Assembly: GCA_002438565.1 (NCBI GenBank)
Contig: DJPN01000001.1
Location: forward strand, 1 to 64,000
Direction: 5' to 3'
DNA length: 64,000 nt
From: Alphaproteobacteria bacterium UBA6411
Lineage (GTDB): Bacteria; Pseudomonadota; Alphaproteobacteria; CAAGCB01; CAG-977
Part shown: piece after piece, positions 43,171 to 52,163 of the stretch
Layout: every line of letters begins with the position of its first letter
Numbering within the stretch: position 1 is the stretch's first letter
Made by a program: the position numbers and the translations under genes
The notes under the pieces: model-generated
What the model was told of the DNA's origin: nothing
What the model saw: the letters and a program-made list of their open reading frames with translations, nothing else
Databases searched by the model: none

Positions 43171-43815
43171 ATGCCGGAAAACAAACAGGTCATCAGTGCG
43201 CAGAGAGTCGCGGAATACGGCGAGGTTTTGACCGCCGAACGCGAAGTCGAGGCGATGCTGGATCTGGTGTCGGCGGAGGCGGCACGAATCGACAGCCGTT
43301 TTTTGGAACCCGCGTGCGGAAACGGCAATTTTTTAACCGCGATTTTGCGGCGCAAGCTGGAAACGGTCGCGCGGCAGTACAAATCCAAAGTTGCGGATTA
43401 CGAGATTCAATCACTTTTCGCGCTTGCTTGCATATACGGAATCGATATTCTGCCGGACAACGCGCAGGCGTCGCGCGACCGCTTGGCGCGGCAGATGACG
43501 GACGCGTTTCGGGTTTTGTACGGCAAAGAACCGAGCGAAGCCTATCAAAAATCGGCGCGATACATTTTAAGCAAAAACATCGTTTGCGGCGATTCGCTGA
43601 ACGGCGTTGAAAAAATCACGTTTGTTCAATGGTCGCTGATCGGCGACAAATTTAAGCGCGAGGAATACAAGTTCGGGCATTTGACGGCATCGTGCGCCTA
43701 TTTGCCGCTGTTCGGATTCGCGGACGGCAATCCGGACAAGCCCGTGTATCAGGCAAAGCCGATTCGCGAACTGCCGCTTGTTTCCGTTTTGAACGTCGGA
43801 GATTGCGATGACTGA
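43171..43815 (+). CDS. DNA methyltransferase subunit with SAM-binding motif only
   Basis: A 214-residue protein of the restriction subunit M type. GEVLTAEREVEAMLDLV and the SAM motif I FLEPACGNGNFL are clear, then helical text and CGDSL. No catalytic NPPY motif is seen in it. The next gene (8-bp overlap) carries a second SAM motif and NPPY, so the two products probably act as one complex. It could also be a non-catalytic partner. Transcribed divergently from the XRE regulator. Confidence 0.85.
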   Translation: MPENKQVISAQRVAEYGEVLTAEREVEAMLDLVSAEAARIDSRFLEPACGNGNFLTAILRRKLETVARQYKSKVADYEIQSLFALACIYGIDILPDNAQASRDRLARQMTDAFRVLYGKEPSEAYQKSARYILSKNIVCGDSLNGVEKITFVQWSLIGDKFKREEYKFGHLTASCAYLPLFGFADGNPDKPVYQAKPIRELPLVSVLNVGDCDD

Positions 43816-45298
43816 AAACCATGCGCCCGATATTTTGTCCTGCATCGCAAACCTGTCGAGCGACGAGGTCTTTACGCCGCCGAAAGTCGCGAACGCCATG
43901 CTGGATTTGCTGCCGCAAGAATTGTTCGCGAATCCGAAAACGACATTCCTTGACCCGTGTTGCAAAAGCGGCGTGTTTTTGCGCGAAATCGCCAAGCGGC
44001 TGCTGGTCGGGCTGGCGGATAAAATCCCCGATTTGCAACGGCGCATCGACCACATTTTTCACAATCAGCTGTTCGGGTTGGCTTTGACCGATCTGACCGG
44101 ACTGACGAGCCGCCGCTCCGTTTATTGTTCCAAGGACGCGAGCGGCAAATACAGCGTGTCTTTTTTCAAAAATCCGCAGGGACACATTCGCTACACGCGA
44201 TGCGAGCACGATTTTCAAAACGGAAAATGCCGTCAATGCGGTGCGTCGCAAAGCGAATACGACCGCGGCGAAGAACTGGAAACGCACGCCTATTCTTTCA
44301 TACATTCGGACAAGGTTTTCAACGGTATGCAGTTTGATGTCATTATCGGCAATCCGCCGTATCAGTTGAGTGACGGCGGGAATGCTGCAAGCGCGCGTCC
44401 CATTTATCATTTGTTCGTACAACAGGCAAAGCGTTTAAATCCGAGATACCTAACGATGATTATTCCGTCGCGCTGGTTTTCAGGCGGCAAAGGACTCGAC
44501 GATTTCAGAGATGAAATGTTGCACGATGAAAGTTTACGTATTCTTTGTGATGTTCCTACGCCATCAGATTGCTTTCCCGGGATACGATTGGAAGGCGGTG
44601 TCTGCTATTTTCTGTGGGATAGAGATAACAAAGGATTGTGCGAAGTTTCAACCTACAAAGACGGTTCAAAAATTTCATCTTTAACGCGTCCACTGTTGGA
44701 AAAAGGTTGCTCTACATTTGTTCGCTATAACGAAAGCATTTCTATTTTAAGAAAAATTCGTTCGTTTGGTGAAATGACAATGGACACTGTTATTTCATCA
44801 CGAAAACCATTCGGTTTGCCAAACAATTTTTCAAATTTTCAAATCCAAAAACAGGATAATTCAATAAAGCTTATTGGATACAAAAAAGAGGGATATGTTG
44901 AAAAAAATCAGATTTTGCAACATACAGAATGGATCGGAAAATACAAAGTTTTGATCTCAGAAGCATATGGCGAAGTTAATTCTCAAACAGCCCTATTCGT
45001 AATAGGAAAACCTTTTGTTGTTGAGCCAAATGTGTGTTGTCTTGAAACATATCTTGTTGCGGGGATTTTTAATAATAAGGAATATGCAGAGAATCAAGTT
45101 TCGTACATGAAAACAAAATTTTTCAGATTTCTTGTTATGTTGCAAAAGCCAACTCAACACGCCACGAAATCCGTTTATTCCTTTGTCCCCGTTCAGGATT
45201 TTTCAAAGCCTTGGACGGATGCTGAACTGTATGAAAAATACGGGCTGAACGACGAGGAAATCGCCTTTATCGAATCCATGATTCGACCGATGGAGTAA
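43808..45298 (+). CDS. Eco57I-type adenine-specific DNA methyltransferase
   Basis: A 496-residue methyltransferase. Motif I is LDPCCKSGVFL, the catalytic motif is IIGNPPYQLS, and Eco57I-like IPSRWFSGGKGLDDFR follows. Between motif I and NPPY there is a small Cys/His-rich insert (CEHDFQNGKCRQCG) that may bind zinc. The C-terminal 200 residues are more AT-rich at DNA level and probably form the target-recognition domain. It overlaps the upstream methylase-part gene and precedes the helicase-nuclease by 5 nt, giving a compact restriction-modification operon. Confidence 0.9.
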   Translation: MTENHAPDILSCIANLSSDEVFTPPKVANAMLDLLPQELFANPKTTFLDPCCKSGVFLREIAKRLLVGLADKIPDLQRRIDHIFHNQLFGLALTDLTGLTSRRSVYCSKDASGKYSVSFFKNPQGHIRYTRCEHDFQNGKCRQCGASQSEYDRGEELETHAYSFIHSDKVFNGMQFDVIIGNPPYQLSDGGNAASARPIYHLFVQQAKRLNPRYLTMIIPSRWFSGGKGLDDFRDEMLHDESLRILCDVPTPSDCFPGIRLEGGVCYFLWDRDNKGLCEVSTYKDGSKISSLTRPLLEKGCSTFVRYNESISILRKIRSFGEMTMDTVISSRKPFGLPNNFSNFQIQKQDNSIKLIGYKKEGYVEKNQILQHTEWIGKYKVLISEAYGEVNSQTALFVIGKPFVVEPNVCCLETYLVAGIFNNKEYAENQVSYMKTKFFRFLVMLQKPTQHATKSVYSFVPVQDFSKPWTDAELYEKYGLNDEEIAFIESMIRPME

Positions 45299-45303
45299 GG
45301 GCG

Positions 45304-47769
45304 ATGACCGGCCTGCTTTTCTTTCCCGCGCGTCCGAAAATCTACGCTTACACCCTGCCAGAATACGCGGGCAAAAACTGGCTGAAAATCGGATACACGA
45401 CCCGCGACGTGCGCGAACGCGTCAACGAACAGCACGGCGTTTTGAAACCGATCGAGCAATCCGCCGAAATCGTGTTTGAAACCGACGCCGTGCGCGACGA
45501 CGGCACTTTGTTCCTCGACCACGATTTTCACCGCTATATCGAACAAAACAGCGTCAAACATCTGCGCGGCGAATGGTACGAAATCACTTTGCCCGAACTG
45601 AAAGCGGCGATGACCGCCTTTAAAAGCCGCCGCGCCGCCTTTGACCGCGCCCGCGCGGAAAATTTTCCCATGCGTCCCGAACAAAAACGCGCCGTCAATG
45701 ATACAGCCGACTATTTCACCCGCTACGCCTATGCCGAAACAGGCAAGCCGCCGCATTTTTTATGGAACGCGAAAATGCGGTTCGGCAAGACGTTCGCCGC
45801 CTATCAGCTGGCGAAAAAAATGGGATGGTCGAAAATCCTTGTCCTGACATTCAAGCCCGCCGTCAAAAGCGCGTGGGAATCCGATTTGAAAAACCACGTC
45901 GATTTCACGGGCTGGCAATTCGTTTCTTTGGGCGGATTGACGTATGACGCGATTGATCATTCAAAGCCGTTCGTCTGGTTCGCTTCGTTTCAGGATATGC
46001 TGGGCAAAAACGATTTGGGCGGCATCAAGCTGCACAACGAAGCCGTCCACGCGATCAACTGGGACTGCATCATCTTGGACGAATATCATTTCGGCGCGTG
46101 GCGCGACAACGCCAAAGACCTGTACGACGCTGAAGACAAAGAGGACGCGCAGCCCGACTATTACGACGAAGAATTGATGCCGCTGACGACGAACGCCTAT
46201 CTGTACCTGTCGGGGACGCCGTTCCGCGCCCTGAACAACGGCGAGTTTTTGGAAGATCAGATTTTCAACTGGACGTATTCCGACGAACAGAGGGAAAAGG
46301 AAAACTGGGATACGGCAAAAGGGGGAAATCCGTACCTTGAACTGCCGAAAATGGTGCTGATGACGTATCAGATGCCGCGCGAAATCCGCAACGTCGCTTT
46401 GGCGGGCGAGTTCGACGAATTCGATTTGAACGAGTTTTTCAAGGCGGAAAAGCGGGACGGCGATTTCGTCTTCAAACACGCCGACGCCGTCAAATGCTGG
46501 CTTGACCTGATCCGCGGGCAGTATCTGCCGACAAACATCGACAGTCTGAAAACCGGCAAGCGTCCGCCGATGCCGTTTTCGGACGCGAGGTTAAGCGCTT
46601 GTCTGAACCACACGCTGTGGTTTTTGCCGAACGTCGCGGCGTGCAAAGCGATGAAAGCTTTGCTGGACGCTCACTCATTTTACAAGGCTTTCAAAGCCGT
46701 TTGCTGTGCGGGCAATGAAGCGGGCATGGGCGCGGACGCTTTAAAGCCCGTTGAAGAGGCGATTACGGAAAATCCGTTGAACACGCGCACGATCACTTTG
46801 TCCTGCGGCAAATTGATGACGGGCGTGTCGGTCAAGGCGTGGGCGGGGATATTCATGCTGCGCAACACGTCCAGTCCGGAAACGTATTTTCAGGCGGCTT
46901 TCCGCGTTCAAACGCCGTGGAAGCTGGTCAATCCGACGGGGCTTTATCCGAACGAAACGCAAATTGTCAAGCCTGTCTGTTACGTTTTCGACTTTGCGCC
47001 CGACCGCGCTTTGAAACAGATTTCCGAATACAGCGGGCGGTTGGATTTGAATTCCGACGAAAAACCAGAAAAGAAAGTCGAAGAGTTCATCAAATTCCTG
47101 CCCGTTCTGTGTTACGACGGTGAAACGATGAACCTGCTGGACGCTGGGCAGCTGCTGGATATGGTCGTGTCGGGAACGGCTTCGACCATGCTGGCGCGGC
47201 GGTGGGAAAGCGCGCTGCTGGTTAATGTGGACAACGAAACTTTAAAGGCTTTGATGAACAATCCGCGCGCGATGGAAGCTTTGTTGCGCATCGAGGGATT
47301 CCGCAGTTTAAACAAGGAATTGGCGACGATTGTCAACCGATCCGAAGCGTTGAAAAAAGCGAAAAAGGAAGCGACAGGGAACGAAAGCGCGGCGGAAAAA
47401 CGCGAATTGACGAAAGAAGAAAAGGAAATCAAGTCGAAACGCAAAGAAATTCAGCAAAAACTGCTGAAATTCGCGACCAGAATCCCCGTGTTCATGTATT
47501 TGACGGACGCGCGGGAACAAACGCTGAAAGACGTGATCACGCAACTGGAACCCGCTCTGTTCCGCAAAGTCACGGGTTTGACGATACCGGATTTTGAATT
47601 GCTGGTCAGCATCGGCATTTTCAACGCGCAAGTCATGAATTCGGCGATTTTGGCGTTCAAACGATACGAAGAAGCGTCCCTGACCTATACGGGACTGGAC
47701 AAGCACGAAAACGAACGCGTCGGCGGCTGGGACACCACCTTTACCGTCGAGGAAATGCGGCGGGTGTGA
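45304..47769 (+). CDS. GIY-YIG nuclease fused to a DEAD/DEAH-like helicase (restriction subunit)
   Basis: An 821-residue protein. The first 110 residues resemble the T5orf172/GIY-YIG nuclease fold (KIYAYTLPEYAGKNWLKIGYTT, then RVNEQ). From about 125 there is an SF2 motor: NAKMRFGKTF as Walker A, DEYHFG near 259 as motif II, LYLSGTPFRALNNG as motif III, and SPETYFQAAFRVQTPW as motif VI. The C-terminus has a Lys/Glu coiled stretch near residue 680-725. This is a restriction subunit with an unusual nuclease end, paired with the two methylase genes just upstream. Confidence 0.9.
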   Translation: MTGLLFFPARPKIYAYTLPEYAGKNWLKIGYTTRDVRERVNEQHGVLKPIEQSAEIVFETDAVRDDGTLFLDHDFHRYIEQNSVKHLRGEWYEITLPELKAAMTAFKSRRAAFDRARAENFPMRPEQKRAVNDTADYFTRYAYAETGKPPHFLWNAKMRFGKTFAAYQLAKKMGWSKILVLTFKPAVKSAWESDLKNHVDFTGWQFVSLGGLTYDAIDHSKPFVWFASFQDMLGKNDLGGIKLHNEAVHAINWDCIILDEYHFGAWRDNAKDLYDAEDKEDAQPDYYDEELMPLTTNAYLYLSGTPFRALNNGEFLEDQIFNWTYSDEQREKENWDTAKGGNPYLELPKMVLMTYQMPREIRNVALAGEFDEFDLNEFFKAEKRDGDFVFKHADAVKCWLDLIRGQYLPTNIDSLKTGKRPPMPFSDARLSACLNHTLWFLPNVAACKAMKALLDAHSFYKAFKAVCCAGNEAGMGADALKPVEEAITENPLNTRTITLSCGKLMTGVSVKAWAGIFMLRNTSSPETYFQAAFRVQTPWKLVNPTGLYPNETQIVKPVCYVFDFAPDRALKQISEYSGRLDLNSDEKPEKKVEEFIKFLPVLCYDGETMNLLDAGQLLDMVVSGTASTMLARRWESALLVNVDNETLKALMNNPRAMEALLRIEGFRSLNKELATIVNRSEALKKAKKEATGNESAAEKRELTKEEKEIKSKRKEIQQKLLKFATRIPVFMYLTDAREQTLKDVITQLEPALFRKVTGLTIPDFELLVSIGIFNAQVMNSAILAFKRYEEASLTYTGLDKHENERVGGWDTTFTVEEMRRV

Positions 47770-47828
47770 AACATCTGTCATATGGGAAAACATCTTCGTT
47801 TTTGTTGGCGGTCCATAAAAGGATAAAA

Positions 47829-48896
47829 TCAGACAATTATAGCAGCAATCCGATTAGCTAATTTTTCCTTAAATGCCGGAAGATCATCTTGATTCCAAAA
47901 GATAATGTTCCGATGTTCCAAATCGAAGTGAATGCCTTCCCGTTCAATCGTTCCGTCGTTTCTTTTAACTTGTCGTTGCCAATCTTCGTGGCATGTATAA
48001 ATAACAGGAAGCCCTAAACCATAAGCAAATCCCGCCTCCCAATATACGCCACCGCGATATCCGGTTAAATCCGCAACAATAAATCTACTGCGGCGAATTT
48101 GTGCAATCATTTCATCATTAATATCATTGATATGTTCAACTTGATACAAAACACGAGAAGAAAAACGTCCGTCAGCTTCAATAGCCGGAGATATGGCTTT
48201 ATCATAAACATCATACATATTAGGCTTGTGGTTTTCTCTGTCTTCTTCGTTGCTAAACCACATGGCAACAAACGCTTGGCGTGAATCTAGTTGCTTTTTA
48301 TTTAAAGCATCGAATGCATCCCATCCTTTTTTAGAAAGAGACGGCTTTAATTCAAGAATCATCGATGCGGCAAAAGCATCAAAATTAAACAACTCTTTCG
48401 TCGTTAGTCCTTCGTCTTCCAAAACTTGAGATAGATATTCTAAATTTGTTTCATTTTCACACCCAAAATAAGCATAAGAACAACCATTAAAACAAATTCC
48501 TTTATCTTCATCATGAGGATATTTTAAATAACGTCCTGTCCACCAAATATATTGTTCAATCTGCTCCGATAAAGATAAAGGATAGCGTATTTTTTGCCCG
48601 AGATATTCGTTTGTTAAAATGGGAATTTCGTTTGTTCCCATACATTTTTTTTGAACCAGATAAACTAAGCGCGACGTTTCTCTACCAAAGTCATCTTTAC
48701 TTGTTGTTTGATGTTCGAAATTTATTTTTCTATCATCAAAAAGAAATTGTTGTTTTATATCATTATCCAGTTTAAAAGTTCCGCATATATCACAATTTAT
48801 TGTTCTGTGTTCGTTATCCATAAACTGTTTACAGACACTGCCACAGATTGGACATTTCCAATCTTCCAAATAAGTATCAGAAGGAATTTGATACAT
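47829..48896 (-). CDS. Zinc-ribbon protein with C-terminal deoxyribosyltransferase/TIR-like domain
   Basis: A 355-residue protein. The N-terminus has a four-Cys ribbon (CPICGSVC and CDICG, residues about 15-40). After a helical middle, the C-terminal domain from about 205 reads FVAMWF, then SRFIVADLTGYRGGVYWEAGFAYGLGLPVIYTC, the core of the nucleoside 2-deoxyribosyltransferase-like clan, close to TIR folds. Such domains act on nucleotides or NAD, and many serve in phage defence. ATG 48896 is chosen since GGAG lies 6 nt before it; ATG 48908 overlaps that site. Single gene on AT-rich DNA, convergent with the helicase gene. Confidence 0.82.
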   Translation of the reverse strand: MYQIPSDTYLEDWKCPICGSVCKQFMDNEHRTINCDICGTFKLDNDIKQQFLFDDRKINFEHQTTSKDDFGRETSRLVYLVQKKCMGTNEIPILTNEYLGQKIRYPLSLSEQIEQYIWWTGRYLKYPHDEDKGICFNGCSYAYFGCENETNLEYLSQVLEDEGLTTKELFNFDAFAASMILELKPSLSKKGWDAFDALNKKQLDSRQAFVAMWFSNEEDRENHKPNMYDVYDKAISPAIEADGRFSSRVLYQVEHINDINDEMIAQIRRSRFIVADLTGYRGGVYWEAGFAYGLGLPVIYTCHEDWQRQVKRNDGTIEREGIHFDLEHRNIIFWNQDDLPAFKEKLANRIAAIIV

Positions 48897-48967
48897 AATG
48901 CACTCCATTAATGATTTAAAATTGTAACAGATTATAAATGATGCACGATATAAAAAACAAGGCGGAA

Positions 48968-49198
48968 TTATTCCGCCCTGTTTGTCGATACGTTTTCATC
49001 AATCCATTCGTCCAAGTCGGATTTGCGGTACCGTATGACTTTGCCCAGTTTGACAAACGGCAATCCGTAACGATTTGTCATACGCCAAACGGCAAGCGTG
49101 TTGATTTTTACGCCGATATAAACGGCGGCGTCCCGCGGAGTCATCAGCCCCGACGGTGCGACATTGCATACTTCTTTGACCGGATTTGCTTTTTGCAT
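48968..49198 (-). CDS. AlpA/excisionase-like helix-turn-helix protein
   Basis: A 76-residue protein with the MerR-like winged helix of AlpA and Xis proteins: LMTPRDAAVYIGVKINTLAVWRMTNRYGLPFVKLGKVIRYRKSDLDEWI. It lies at the right end of the element, 330 bp from the attachment repeat, opposite the integrase end. It probably acts as recombination directionality factor or integrase regulator. GGAG lies before the ATG (ACGGAGAAAA region reads as minus-strand leader). Confidence 0.85.
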   Translation of the reverse strand: MQKANPVKEVCNVAPSGLMTPRDAAVYIGVKINTLAVWRMTNRYGLPFVKLGKVIRYRKSDLDEWIDENVSTNRAE

Positions 49199-49531
49199 AT
49201 TTTTTTCTCCCGAACAGAACGGAGAAAAGCGCTAAAAAAACGCATTTTCTTCCTCTGTCAATTCAAAAGGTTTGAAAATGCGCTCAGAAAATTCTGTCGT
49301 TGCTCAAAAGCGTGTTTATTAAACCAAAACCGCTCGCCAAAATCAATATGAAGAATATTCGCCGGAAACTGTTTATGATTGATAACGATTGCGGCTTGAA
49401 AAATGCGACCGATTTAAGGATAATGATTTCGTTCGTTGGCAGGAACGAAACGGAAATGGTGGTGCCCCAATGGTGCCCCGAAATATTTTTGAAAGCAAAC
49501 GGGAAAGGTTGCCGAACGACATAAAAAACAT
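49199..49531. other. Right-end noncoding stretch of the element
   Basis: No ORF here has a ribosome site or recognisable product. A short direct repeat GGTGCCCC occurs twice (near 49460-49480). Frames that cross into the tRNA on the plus strand are antisense shadows. Confidence 0.5.
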
Positions 49532-49555
49532 AAAAAGCCCCGAAATCGGGGCTTG
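49532..49555 (-). terminator. Terminator of tRNA-Leu
   Basis: On the minus strand AGCCCCG-ATTT-CGGGGCT (49553-49536) is followed by a T-run. The same hairpin is present in the left attachment copy. Confidence 0.85.
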
Positions 49556-49615
49556 GTTGGTGCGGATAGCGGGACTTGAACCCGCACGAGGACAAAGCCT
49601 CAACAGATTTTAAGT
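49532..49615. repeat. Right attachment site inside tRNA-Leu
   Basis: These 84 bases match the left site at 36839-36923. Identity ends in the anticodon loop/stem of the tRNA, where many tyrosine integrases cross over. The distance between equivalent points of the two copies is about 12.7 kb, which is the element length. Confidence 0.88.
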
Positions 49616-49645
49616 CTGTTGTGTCTACCATTCCACCATATCCGC
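49558..49645 (-). tRNA. tRNA-Leu (anticodon TAA)
   Basis: Full cloverleaf with encoded CCA: acceptor GCGGATA (49645-49639) pairs with TATCCGC. The anticodon arm is AACAGA-CTTAAAA-TCTGTT, giving anticodon TAA for codon UUA. The long variable arm AGGCTTTGTCCT is class II, as expected for Leu. The T-arm GCGGG-TTCAAGT-CCCGC follows. Its 3' half was restored by the element's attachment site on insertion. Confidence 0.97.
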
Positions 49646-49680
49646 GCGGAACAATTCTTTGTAGCATAAGGACGGGACAA

Positions 49681-50094
49681 ATGAAAAGACTGTTTTTGAT
49701 TTTTTGCGGATTTTTTTTCGCGGCATGTTCCGCCCGCGATGTTTCCGAACGCTTTTGTTTGCAAATCGCTCCGAATACTTATGTTTTGAATTTCGGCTAC
49801 AACAGTGCGCTGATGAATGGTGCCGCCGAACGCGAAATTTCCGATTTGGCCGCGAAGCTGGAGCCAAACCGGCAGATTGAACTGTACGGAAACATCGCTT
49901 ACACGGGCGTGCCGCGAACGCAGGTCGATTTGGCTTTTGCGCGTTTGCAAACGGTGGCGGGCGTGCTGATGAAAGCGGGAATAAAATCCCGTCAAATTTA
50001 TCTGAACCTGCAGCCCGAAGTGCAGCGTATCGGATTGGACGCGCCCGTTTCAATCAAAGACGAACGCCACCAAATCTTTTTGGAAATCAAATAG
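49681..50094 (+). CDS. Small predicted lipoprotein
   Basis: A 137-residue lipoprotein with lipobox AAC (Cys16). The mature part contains text like LEPNRQIELYGNIAYTGVPRTQVDLAFARLQTVAGVLMKAGI, faintly like the OmpA peptidoglycan-binding fold (sum of strand-loop-helix with Arg), but the hallmark residues are not clear. ATG at 49681 follows AAGGACGGG. The next gene starts 8 nt after its stop, so both may be co-transcribed. Confidence 0.7.
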   Translation: MKRLFLIFCGFFFAACSARDVSERFCLQIAPNTYVLNFGYNSALMNGAAEREISDLAAKLEPNRQIELYGNIAYTGVPRTQVDLAFARLQTVAGVLMKAGIKSRQIYLNLQPEVQRIGLDAPVSIKDERHQIFLEIK

Positions 50095-50102
50095 GGGGAC
50101 TT

Positions 50103-50507
50103 ATGGAAAGCAGAGTTCAAAAGGCGGTCGAATTACGCGAAAAACACGGTTATAACTGCGCGCAGGCGATTTTGTGCGCTTATGCCGACTTGTTCGGGCT
50201 GGACGAAAAAACGGCCTATCATATCGCCGAAGGTTTCGGCACGGGCATGGGCGGCATGGGGGACACCTGCGGCGCGGTGTCGGCGGCGTTCATGCTGCTG
50301 GGATTGAAAAGCGGCAACGGTTTTGGCGACAAAGCGGGCAGAGCCGCGCTTTACAAAGACATTCGCGAACTGTCCGACGCTTTCAAAGCCGAAGCGGGAT
50401 CGACAATCTGCCGCGAATTGAAAGGACAAACGGGACGTCCTGTTTATCCGTGTGCCAAGTGCATTGAAACGGCGGCGAAATTGTTTGAATCGGAACTGAA
50501 AAAATAA
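50103..50507 (+). CDS. C_GCAxxG_C_C family protein
   Basis: A 134-residue cytoplasmic protein whose conserved Cys pattern names the family: YNCAQAIL, GMGDTCGAVSAA, ICRELKGQTG and PCAKCIETAA. The Cys set suggests a metal or redox site. Members are common in anaerobes and often near redox genes; the biochemical role is not known. The start ATG has GGGGGA upstream. Confidence 0.9.
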   Translation: MESRVQKAVELREKHGYNCAQAILCAYADLFGLDEKTAYHIAEGFGTGMGGMGDTCGAVSAAFMLLGLKSGNGFGDKAGRAALYKDIRELSDAFKAEAGSTICRELKGQTGRPVYPCAKCIETAAKLFESELKK

Positions 50508-50514
50508 CGGCGTT

Positions 50515-51120
50515 TTACAAAACGCGCATCCTTTTTTCGCGTCCTTCCTTAATCAGCCAAAGGACGAAAAGGGTTGTCGTCAGATAAAACGTGAACAGCA
50601 GGCCTTTTTCAAAATCGTTCAAAGTCGGGGCGGAATTGCCGTTCGTGTATACATATCTGTCACGTTCTCCCGTCAAGAAACGGTTCAGCTCGACCTTTTC
50701 CTCTTTCGCTCCTTCTTCAAAACCGCCGAAATGCAGCGGCAAAATATGTTCCGCATCGCCCGCGTACAAAATCAATCTGTATTCGTAATAAGAGGAATAT
50801 TTGCGGTGACGTTTAATCTTTTCAACAATAACACGATTGTTGCCGGCCAGCCTAAAGCTGTCCGCAAACCGCATTTCGGGATTGAAAACCGTCGAACGGT
50901 AATAAACACATTCGTTTGTGTCCCTGCGACATTCAAAGTAAGTCGCCTTGTCATCCAAAAAGCAAAACAGTCCCGTTGCGGCGGCAAAAGCAAAAACAAG
51001 CCATTTCATTGACGAGATTGCTTTGGCTTTGACTTCGGGCGATTTGTTTTTGGGAATTGAGGCCAGTGCAATCAGCAAAGCGATAACGGCAAGCAACAGA
51101 GGAAAAGCCAACAACAGCAT
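50515..51120 (-). CDS. Membrane protein of unknown function
   Basis: A 201-residue protein. Hydrophobic segments lie near residues 1-22, 38-54 and 170-190, with a soluble middle that contains a Cys pair (C67 and C74 region: YFECRRDTNECVYY). ATG at 51120 has AAGGAAC about 8 nt upstream; the frame is open to 51174 but that overlaps xerC. It follows xerC in the same direction with a 16-nt gap. No family recognised. Confidence 0.65.
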   Translation of the reverse strand: MLLLAFPLLLAVIALLIALASIPKNKSPEVKAKAISSMKWLVFAFAAATGLFCFLDDKATYFECRRDTNECVYYRSTVFNPEMRFADSFRLAGNNRVIVEKIKRHRKYSSYYEYRLILYAGDAEHILPLHFGGFEEGAKEEKVELNRFLTGERDRYVYTNGNSAPTLNDFEKGLLFTFYLTTTLFVLWLIKEGREKRMRVL

Positions 51121-51136
51121 GAACGAGGTTCCTTTT

Positions 51137-52099
51137 TTATTTATTTGCGCGGGGATGCGCGTGTTTATAAACACTCATCATTTTTGTTTCGTCCAATCCC
51201 GTGTAGCGCTGCGTCGTGGACAAGGATTCGTGACCGAGCAATTCCTGTATCGTCCGCAAATCCGCGCCGCCGACTAGCAAATGCGTGGCAAAACTGTGGC
51301 GCAAAGCGTGCGGCGTCACTGTTTCCGGCAATCCCAGTTCTTCGCGAATTCTGCGGATTTGCCTTTGCATGACCCCGGGATTGACCCGTTCCCCGCGCAA
51401 TCCGATAAACAGCGGAGATTTGGCGGGTGCGCCGTCGGGGCGGACTTTCAAATACGCGTCAATGGTCGCCCGAACCATAGGTAGGACGGGGACGACGCGT
51501 TCCTTGCTGCCCTTGCCGAATACGGTCATCATGTCCGCGGTCGGGCGGTCTTTCACATCCATTTGCAGGGCTTCGCCGATACGCAGGCCGCACCCGTACA
51601 GCAAAGTCAGAAAAGCGACATCGCGCTGTCCCATCCACGCGACCTTTTCCAGTTTTCGCGCTGTGCGAATCATATCAAAAGCCTGTTCTTTCGTCAGCGG
51701 ATGCGGCAGCGCTTTGGGCAAAGACGGCGAGCGAATCACGCTCAAAGCCGCATTGGACAGAACGGCGTTGCGTTCCAAAAAACGGTAAAAATTGCGCAGT
51801 GTCGACAAATTGCGGGCAAGCGACGTGCGGGTCAGCCCGTTGTGCGTTCTGTCCGCCAGATACGCGCGAAAATCGGTGACTTCCAGTTTTTTCAGCAAAT
51901 CGAAATCGGGCGTTTGCCCGTGATATTCGTGCAAAAACTTTAAAAAGGCGGACAAATCGCGCCCGTAATTTTCGGCGGTCAAAGCGGAACACCGCCGTTC
52001 CGTTTTTAACCAGCGCTGCCATTCGTCGATTGCCGTCATCAAACGGTCGTCCGCAGCGTAAAAAATATCGGGTTGGTCGGGAATATACAGTTTCGGCAT
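51137..52099 (-). CDS. xerC: Tyrosine recombinase XerC (chromosome dimer resolution)
   Basis: A 320-residue recombinase that, with XerD, resolves chromosome dimers at dif. N-terminal SAM-like core-binding domain (about 20-110). Catalytic residues: Arg in CGLRIGEAL, Lys in GKGSKERVVP, HALRHSFATHLL, His in LGHESLSTTQ and Tyr in QRYTGLD. The presence of the KGSKxRxVP segment and the short N-terminus fit Xer proteins, unlike the longer P4-type integrase in the element. ATG 52099 follows GGGGAAAA; a second ATG at 52114 is possible. Confidence 0.94.
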   Translation of the reverse strand: MPKLYIPDQPDIFYAADDRLMTAIDEWQRWLKTERRCSALTAENYGRDLSAFLKFLHEYHGQTPDFDLLKKLEVTDFRAYLADRTHNGLTRTSLARNLSTLRNFYRFLERNAVLSNAALSVIRSPSLPKALPHPLTKEQAFDMIRTARKLEKVAWMGQRDVAFLTLLYGCGLRIGEALQMDVKDRPTADMMTVFGKGSKERVVPVLPMVRATIDAYLKVRPDGAPAKSPLFIGLRGERVNPGVMQRQIRRIREELGLPETVTPHALRHSFATHLLVGGADLRTIQELLGHESLSTTQRYTGLDETKMMSVYKHAHPRANK

Positions 52100-52121
52100 A
52101 TGTTTTCCCCACACGGGCGGT

Positions 52122-52154
52122 AAAAAAAAGAGGATTGGTCGCCCAATCCTCTTT
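52122..52154 (-). terminator. Terminator after the aldolase gene
   Basis: AAAGAGGATTGG (52127-52138) and CCAATCCTCTTT (52143-52154) form a 12-bp stem with a 4-nt loop. A T-run follows on the minus strand. Confidence 0.88.
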
Positions 52155-52163
52155 TGTCATTCA

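Noticed and set aside
49389..49613. Plus-strand ORF ending near tRNA-Leu
   Set aside because: It reads antisense through the tRNA; its end is the well-known translation of a tRNA complement, with no ribosome site.
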